Source: Pogonophryne albipinna (lineage: Eukaryota; Chordata; Actinopteri; Perciformes; Artedidraconidae). Taken from it: 64,000 nucleotides of DNA. The notes under the pieces were generated by a model. The model was given only the letters and a program-made list of their open reading frames with translations, was not told the DNA's origin and did not search any database. Shown here one piece after another: positions 57,904 through 64,000 of this stretch. The stretch spans positions 9,865,600 to 9,929,599 of the forward strand of contig CM053246.1 of NCBI GenBank assembly GCA_028583405.1. Reading direction: 5' to 3'. Position 1 is the stretch's first letter; each line of letters begins with the position of its first letter. The position numbers and the translations under genes are program-made.

Positions 57904-58474
57904 CATATACCACATGTAGATAATCTACAGATTTCTTCATACTTTAACATTGCCAATTGACGCACTTAGATGAATGTCACTATAGGAGTGTAGTGTACCC
58001 TTAAATGACAATAGGTGCACATGTAAAGGCAGCATACACATATAACAGCAAGATTGCCTTGTTATTGTTACAGAGATTCAGGGAGATATTGAGGTGGAGT
58101 TCCAAGGGAATGAAAGGGACATAACAAACAGAGAGAGTGAGACAGATGTCAGCAGACTGCCAGGGGCCAGTATGTCAGGGGCTGACAATCAAGAGGCCAC
58201 CTTACCAGAGATCAGTGTGCCAGGAGCCAGTCAGTCAGGGGTCAGCTATGAAGAGGCCAGTTTGCCAGGGTCAGGTGCTCCAGGGACCAGACTGCCAAGG
58301 GCCAGTTGTGACCGGGCTCACGTGGAGGATCTAATTGAGGCAACTGAGAAGGAAGAGATTACTAAGAAAGAGAGCAGAGAGGGCTCTGGTAAACCGGAAA
58401 AGGATTAATTCGGCATTAAAAAAAACAACACAAGTTGATTAATCTAAAATTTAAAAAAATCTTCAACACAGACC

Positions 58475-59014
58475 AAATTAGAGCCAGATTATCGTCCATC
58501 TGATGAGGTTTTCACCCTTGTTCAGAACGTGGAGCAGCTGTTCCGTGTGAGGACGAGCGATTCCCTCATGGAGTCCTCAAATGCAGTGTCACAGCTGGAA
58601 CAAGAAGCCATGTTGCTGGACAGCAACCTTCCCTCATGCCATGACCTGAAGAAAAAAATCCTCTCAACATACATCAGGCTGAGGTCAAGGATTGCATCAA
58701 AGTGCATCAGGGCTGAGAGGAAGGATAAACATAAAGGGTATCTTGGCAGCAAGAGTCAGAGTAAGAAGGCAAAGAAGACCCAACAGACCTCTGCACCGAA
58801 GGTCATAACATCTAGGCCACTGTCAAACACCTTACTCGTTGCCATCGATGTACTTGGCATCTCCATTCCCGGTCCACCGTCAGCAGCCTCCAGCCTCCTC
58901 TTCTTTCAGCAGTCATCACCTGCAGCCGTTGCCAGCACCAGCCTCCTTCAGCAGCAGCACCCTCCTTCAGCAGCAGCACCCTCCTTCAGCAGCAGCAGCA
59001 ACAGCCATGGCTGA
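58475..59014 (+). pseudogene. Downstream frame in the THAP transposon, unknown function
   Basis: Open from about 58475 through ATG 58529 to 59014. It reads TLVQNVEQLFRVRTSDSLME, then LPSCHDLKKKILSTYIRLRS, then a Lys-rich segment and a Gln/Ser/Pro-rich end. The helical middle could be part of the element's protein reached by splicing past the stop at 58408. I recognise no family. Confidence 0.35.
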
Positions 59015-60359
59015 CATATAAGGCTGAATAAAAAAAAGTGCTAATTTTTTTTTTTAAAGTGTTTATTTTGTTAAAAATAAACATTTTGGATGCATGACCA
59101 TGTTTTAGGCTCATCCTTCATTCACTGCTGTAGAGTAGCCTATTCAGTAGGCTATTATTTTTTTAAGACTGAATAATACCTTTGAAGAACAATCATTAAA
59201 CTAGTGTGTATATTATAATACAAAGGAATCTATCCTAGCATGCCATCAAGCATTAAAAAGTAGCGCTAGGCTAGTTGTACAGTACAGATGAGTTAACACG
59301 GAACAGTACCAAAAAAAAACTAAGTACAGTCAACATGTCACATAATGAAATGTTAGTATATCCCAAAATTCAATGAAATATTAAATGAAATATTTATCAC
59401 AAACGCCACCTCATTTCTACTAGTACTAGCAGTTAAGTCATATCATACAGAAAAAGCAGACTAAGGATGGCTGACACGGTCAGGTTCAGCAGATAAAAAC
59501 ACATAATCAATCTAAATCCTGCTTGCTAGTTACCCAGCATCATTGATATATAAGCTGCTAGCGATTCATTACTGAAATCTTACCTTCAAAGCTGACGAAG
59601 TCGCGCTAGCTAACTAGCAGGCAATGCTAGCAAAATTGGTTGTAACAACCAAGATAAAATATAGATAATTACGCTGTGCATATACAAATGAAGACCAGTA
59701 TAAGCATCATAAAGGGCCTCTGATACAATATAGACAGTTGACAATTCAAAAGAGTTCGATATTTCAGCAACTTACCTCTGGAACTAATCGACGCGCCGTA
59801 ATGTAAGTGAATGAGGTCCAACGCCCAAATGACAATATTTTGATGTCCATACCCCGGAAGTAGGCGCCGCCATTTTTTACAACGGAGGTCTATGGGAGTG
59901 TCGTAACTCTTATCTCTCTAGGGCTCTGGGTTAAACCATACACCCCAGCACGTGCACTCCGCTCATCGGCAAAACGGCTCGCTGCACCCGCACTGCGAGG
60001 GGGACCCAAGTTCCCATCAGCAAAAACACGTGGGTTTGCTATCCTGGCTCCAAAATGGTGGAATGAGCTCCCCATTGACATCAGGACAGCAGAAAGCTTA
60101 CACATCTTCCGGCGCAGACTGAAAACTCATCTCTTTCGACTCCACTTCGAGCGATAGAATTACTAACAAAGCACTTATATACTAACAAAGGACTGGCTTA
60201 TATAAAGCCAGTTGAGTAGCACTTAAAATGGTTTGGCTCTATGAAACCTGATGTACTTATATGATTCTGTTTTCTTCAAGTTTGTATCTTCTTGGTTGAA
60301 TGCACTTATTGTAAGTCGCTTTGGATAAAAGCGTCAGCTAAATGTAATGTAATTATAAA

Positions 60360-61240
60360 CTAAAAGCTTTGACACAGCAAACACACATCAGAGAACCAGT
60401 TTTGTCACATCTGATTCGCATTTATTGATCTCATGACGCTTCAACATTTTCTTGGGGGAACTTAGGAGGAGTTCCATAAATCTTAGTTCAACATTTTAAA
60501 CGAAATCACTTTTCTCCTTTTTATGTTTTTTGGGTTTAGGTTTTAGAAACAGGTTTATTGACCAGTATGTTTACACATACAAGGAATTTGCTTTGGTGTG
60601 TTACAGTAGGTGCATGCATAGACACAGTCAGATTAATTAAATAGTAAATGTAGAACAATTATAAAGACTTTTCTAAACACTATTTAGACATAAATTACTA
60701 CGTAAATAAATATATAGAGAAATGAGCTGTGCAGATCTTAAAAGAAGTAGAAGTATGTAGAAGTATACAAAGTGATGTGCGGGATTCCCAGCATTAAAAA
60801 TGAACAAGATTTCCTCACATGATGTTCATTATTGTAATGCATAGTGTTTATGGAGGGGTTAAGATGCAGTGTCGGGGTCCCGGGCTTGTTGATGAAAACA
60901 GTAGCTCAAAGTAAAAAAAATGTAATCACTGCTCCCTCTCCAGAAAAATGTAAACGAGAGGGATAAATTCAAATCCAAATTATGTTTATCCTGATTTAAT
61001 TTCGAAGCACTATGATAACTGAATCTCGCTGACTGATGGAGTGATCAGCAGCGCCCTCAGTTGGAGGAGTTGGACACTCCATGGCGAGGTCATGATTTTT
61101 GGTCGGAGTTGTTTCCGGTGACAGTGTTGTCTGACCTTCACAACTTCTTTTACGAGAACATGTTTTCCATTTGTGCAAGAGGTCTTAAACTGTAGAGGAA
61201 TGATAGTTATGTGCTTCAGACTGAAGCAAAGTGTCCACAT
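60360..61240. other. No supported gene
   Basis: AT-rich unassigned DNA between the LINE tail and the next microsatellite. Confidence 0.5.
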
Positions 61241-61242
61241 AC

Positions 61243-61248
<6 letters not shown>

Positions 61249-61281
<33 letters not shown>
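61249..61281. repeat. (TG)n microsatellite
   Basis: About 16 TG dinucleotides. Confidence 0.95.
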
Positions 61282-61283
<2 letters not shown>

Positions 61284-61363
61284 TTTTTCCATTAGTTTAC
61301 AAAGATAACCCTCTTTAAACAAATATAACAGTCGAAGACACACATGTAGACCTCTGTAGGTAT

Positions 61364-61379
61364 GCAGCACACACACACA

Positions 61380-61433
<54 letters not shown>

Positions 61434-61437
61434 ACAC
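61364..61437. repeat. (CA)n microsatellite, interrupted
   Basis: About 35 CA dinucleotides with two interruptions. It lies about 80 bases from an opposite-strand (TG)n array, so the two could pair as a hairpin. Confidence 0.95.
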
Positions 61438-61499
61438 TTGTTTGCTGTTATTCTCCATACAAACAGGAGGACAAGCAGGCGGCTTGATAGGCTGCCACA

Positions 61500-61680
61500 C
61501 TGAATGTGTCTTTCATGTTCATTTAATTCATTTCTTGTTTTAACAGTTACTTGCTACTTATCTTTAATTGTATTATTCTTGTGTGAATCTGTACTGCCTG
61601 ATTTTCGCTCTCACTGTGTTGCTGCTTAAACTCCTGGATTTCCCTGCGGATTCATAAAGGTCCATCTTATCTTATCTTAT
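61500..61680 (+). repeat. Probable LINE 3' tail with (TCTTA)n
   Basis: Ends ATAAAGGTCCATCTTATCTT followed by one more repeat unit, a simple-repeat terminus like those of non-LTR elements without poly(A). The upstream 180 bases are noncoding. Confidence 0.4.
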
Positions 61681-61689
61681 GGAGACAAA

Positions 61690-62800
61690 AGATCACTCTG
61701 GATTTGAAAGTTAAAGAATACATGTACAAGATGAAAAACAGGCATGCGACTTCCAGAATTAAAATAACCTCACCAACCCACAACCGCAAAAACCAAGATG
61801 ATAACTTAATAACTAAAATTGGAAAATCCTGTAAAATAAATAACTGGAATGAAAATAATGAGCATGAGAATTAGAAATCAAGTTCATATCTTTGATGATA
61901 GATGGGGAAAATGGGTGAGGTACAGAACACAAAACATTACGACCCTCCGCTAAAATGTGACAATTAATTTAATTATGAGAAGAAATCATTTATACGTAAT
62001 ATGTTAACTATATCCTAAAAAAATCAGTTTTTATGATTTCTCGATATTTACACATTTAATGTTTCTTAGTTTTTACTGGATTTAATGTTCTTATTTATGC
62101 CATGTAAACATAGAATTTCATAAAATGCAAAAAATAAATGAAATCCAAGATGGCTGCTTTGCCCATCAACAGAAGTTAAAGCTGTAGTCATCCACTGTTT
62201 ATTGGCACCTCTTTTTTGTGTGTCTTATTAAATCAGTACACACACTGATGTCCAACTTTGTGCCTCAAGTGTTTGTATTAAAAACAAAACAAAAAATTCA
62301 GAATAGATCTTTTAATATTGTATTTCTAACAAATGCTAACCAAGCTCGAACTGGTCTTGCTAACCTAATGACATATTGTTGAACGCAGTCAATATTGGTT
62401 GTGATGTCATTCACAATTAGATCTTCCAAGATATTTAAAGTCTATAAGTCAAGCACCAAAAACAGTGGATTCTCATAACGCAGTTCAACTTCTTTCTTTA
62501 GGCTTTACCTGATCAGGTCCTTGAAACTCGTTGCTCCCAGTAGGGAATGCATGTGTAGTCTCCAAACCAAATCCAGGATTACCCTAATGACACTATTAAT
62601 ATTATTTTTAGCATTATTTAATTTTTTTAGAGGTTAGAAAGCCCCTGGATCATACAGATTCACAGCAGAATCCAGTAAACACCCCTGGAAAAAAGATTTG
62701 CATCTGATAATAAACAAGGGTACAAGAGAGGGAAAACGACATCACGCACTTTAATTGATAAATGGACAACTACATGTAGAGCATACAACACTCATATACA
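61690..62800. other. No supported gene
   Basis: AT-rich unassigned DNA with no recognised element ends. Confidence 0.5.
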
Positions 62801-62810
62801 GTACGCACGT

Positions 62811-62811
<1 letters not shown>

Positions 62812-62858
<47 letters not shown>

Positions 62859-62882
62859 GCACACACACACACGCACACACAC
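62812..62882. repeat. (CA)n microsatellite with GC interruptions
   Basis: About 35 CA units with ACGCGC and ACGC interruptions near the right side. Confidence 0.95.
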
Positions 62883-63048
62883 AGCTAACAATACTGTAAC
62901 CTCAGTGAGTGACTCTTACGCTGCGTCCACACTACAGCGTCGACAGCTTCAAAAACAGTTTCCAACGCGTCTGCCCATTCACTTTGAATGGGGTGACGTC
63001 ACGTTGCCTCGCTTTTCGCCGAACTGAATTGTGGGTAGCATAGCGGTC

Positions 63049-63099
63049 CGTCTCCGCCGTCAGAAGTTGAACAATGTTCAACTTCTGACACCGGAGACG
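63049..63099. repeat. 25-bp-arm palindrome
   Basis: Arms of 25 bases around one central A (63074), with two mismatches. The inner 15 bases (GTCAGAAGTTGAACA) are perfect. The sequence can form a hairpin in DNA or RNA. Confidence 0.85.
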
Positions 63100-63226
63100 C
63101 CGGAGTAGCCAGCGCCAGCCAATCAAATCCCGTTTCTGAAAATCTGACAGCTCAAGCCCTAGCCAATCAAACCGCGTCTAAGCTGGGAGAGATATCCCGC
63201 CGTTGATTTCTATATTTCAAAAAAAG

Positions 63227-63356
63227 ATGGAGGAGAAACTATTTATCACCGTAGCAAATCACCCGGTTTTGTATGACCAGACCCTCTTCACCTACCGGGA
63301 TACAAACCGGAAGAACCAGTCATGGAGGGAGGTGGCAGAGACAGTGGGTGAAACTG
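63227..63356 (+). pseudogene. MADF (Myb/SANT-like) exon of a Harbinger accessory gene
   Basis: ATG 63227 opens MEEKLFITVANHPVLYDQTL, then YRDTNRKNQSWREVAETVGE. The pattern V..HP.LYD...Y.D...K...W..VA is the start of a MADF domain, carried by the DNA-binding partner protein of Harbinger elements. It ends at donor ACTG|GTAGGT. Later exons are missing, so it is a relic. Confidence 0.75.
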
Positions 63357-63547
63357 GTAGGTTTTCGCCTGTTTGGGGAGTTTATATATATTGCTCGCAT
63401 AAAATCCCCGGGGTTTTTTGCTTTGTATGTCGGGGGCGGGAGATTCATGTGATTGGTTGTTGGTCGCGTTGCTCGAATAAAATCCCCAAGCTTCAGACAC
63501 GCCCAGCTCCAAGCTTTTTTTGAAGCTGTAGTGTGGACGCTCCGTTA

Positions 63548-64000
63548 TTGATGACTGGTGGAAGCGCCCTGTTGAACCCAGGTTGTAAATTACAGTACGG
63601 CATGCTGGGCCGGCTCCGTGATGACATATGGATTTACATTTTAAAACCAGCAGGGGTCGTTTTTGCCTCTTTGAAGGCCGTGCACTCCAGTACAACTGAT
63701 TAGTTGTGGTAGAAATAAACTTCAACCAACATATTTTGACAAGATTGTTGTGGTCACTGTTAGTTGAAATCTCTTTGACATGATGAAACCAATCTAATCC
63801 ATTAAAAATTGTGGAATAAAAGGTCAAAAGTGCTTACATTTTAATGATCATTATTATTTTTTATCTAATCAGTTCATCAGACCATGTTGAATCTCATTTA
63901 GTGGAAAAGTACAAGTGCTCAACTAATACTTACAAGTACAAATTTGAGGCAAATATTCTACTTCTGAGTCTTTCATTAGTAACAGAGTATTACTACATTA
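63548..64000. other. No supported gene
   Basis: Unassigned AT-rich flank to the end of the window. Confidence 0.5.

Larger units (their letters stand above)
53798..58408 (+). pseudogene. THAP-domain gene of the 52042 transposon
   Basis: Exon 1 (53798-53958) reads MVGCAAFGCTNRSEKGFRMY, then VFPKDVEPRKRWMAMVN, the first half of a THAP domain with Cys4 and Cys9. Exon 2 (54094-54283) gives VHFEDDQYIG, then NLRLRPDAVPTVFIHRP, the HF and AVPT blocks. Exon 3 (58074-58408) joins exon 2 in phase (ATT G|AG) and encodes an acidic tail with LPGAS/SVPGAS repeats ending KPEKD. The exon 1 to 2 phases do not fit, and the third zinc Cys is not found at the junction, so I score it as broken. The intron 2 insertion need not by itself harm splicing. 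Confidence 0.7.
52042..59928 (+). mobile_element. THAP-gene transposon with 33-bp inverted repeats
   Basis: The perfect 33-bp inverted repeats start CAGAGCCCTAGAGAGATAAG at 52042 and on the other strand at 59928. An exact 8-bp duplication GGTTAAAC flanks them (52034-52041 and 59929-59936). It carries a THAP gene on the plus strand (53798-53958, 54094-54283, 58074-58408). An LTR element (54413-57903) is nested in the second intron. hAT and P superfamilies both make 8-bp duplications. The THAP domain favours P-like and the CAGAG tip favours hAT-like. No transposase catalytic domain is seen. Confidence 0.9.
49578..60355 (+). pseudogene. LINE C-terminal end split into three pieces
   Basis: Piece 1 (49578-49643) encodes CNSLLAGLPACAIRPLQL. 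Piece 2 (51335-51477) continues IQNAAARLVFNLPKFSHTTP, then LHWLP-type text (VHWLPVTARIHFKTLVLT). Piece 3 (59937-60147) gives YTPARALRSSAKRLAAPALR, then WWNELPIDIRTAESLHIFRR and a stop. A 3' UTR follows, ending GTCGCTTTGGATAAAAGCGT near 60335. The order matches the polymerase C-terminus of L2/CR1-like LINEs. Pieces 1 and 2 are separated by 49644-51334. Pieces 2 and 3 are separated by a stretch that includes 52042-59928. Confidence 0.8.
62919..63544 (+). mobile_element. Harbinger-derived short element
   Basis: The inverted ends CGCTGCGTCCACACTACAGC and CGGAGCGTCCACACTACAGC are flanked by TTA (62916-62918 and 63545-63547), a TWA duplication typical of PIF/Harbinger. The interior keeps one MADF exon (63227-63356) and a near-perfect 51-base palindrome (63049-63099). 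Confidence 0.85.

Noticed and set aside
63288..63827. 179-codon minus-strand frame
   Set aside because: It runs from unique flank into the Harbinger relic opposite the MADF exon and has no domain.

Overview
This window looks like repeat-packed intergenic DNA from a ray-finned (teleost) fish. The evidence is the mixture of repeat families: an L2-type LINE with a (TTGCC)n tail, a Rex1/CR1-like LINE tail, a DIRS-type tyrosine-recombinase retrotransposon, Ty3/Gypsy-type LTR elements, hAT, Tc1-like, Harbinger-like and TTAA-type elements, and long (CA)n arrays. I found no host protein-coding gene, tRNA, rRNA or CRISPR array that I can support. Nearly all convincing coding sequence belongs to mobile elements, many nested inside one another, and many of these can be delimited to the base by their target-site duplications (TSDs).

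Layout. 1-2600: unassigned DNA with two small minisatellites and a possible solo-LTR piece. 2615-7002 (copy A) and 8763-18232 (copy B) are two copies of one element family with convergent genes: a THAP zinc-finger gene reading in from the left end and an SGNH-hydrolase gene reading in from the right end. Both copies have perfect 8-bp TSDs but no evident terminal inverted repeats. A Tc1-like element (7044-8320) lies between them. Copy A carries a hAT-derived element (3838-4781). Copy B carries, inside the intron of its SGNH gene, a 3.6-kb DNA transposon (13831-17476) whose 796-codon transposase exon is open. 18288-21611: a Rex1-like LINE tail on the minus strand followed by an L2 LINE that was split by a second copy of the same hAT-derived element (19490-20431). 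21612-25250: mostly unassigned, with a second solo-LTR-like piece. 25276-30740: a DIRS element on the minus strand with 190-200 bp inverted terminal repeats. 30880-31499: a Harbinger-like short element. 32701-35120: an element with 40-bp perfect inverted repeats that contains a complete hAT derivative with a BED zinc-finger exon (33112-34989). 35140-36933: a DIRS-like leader with tandem repeats. 36934-41534: a Gypsy element on the minus strand. 41753-42459: a foldback element with long inverted repeats, whose partner fragment is at 47921-48218.

49578-60355 is one degraded LINE split into three pieces by later insertions: a hAT-like element (49644-51334, itself holding a TTAA element) and a second THAP-gene transposon (52042-59928, 33-bp inverted repeats, 8-bp TSD). 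The THAP transposon holds in its intron a very young LTR element (54413-57903). That LTR element has no pol gene but has one open 942-codon frame made mostly of tandem repeats. The window ends with microsatellites, a LINE tail and a Harbinger-derived short element with a MADF exon (62919-63544).

The best candidates for something undescribed are the THAP/SGNH two-gene element family without inverted repeats, and the pol-less LTR element with its large repeat-protein frame.
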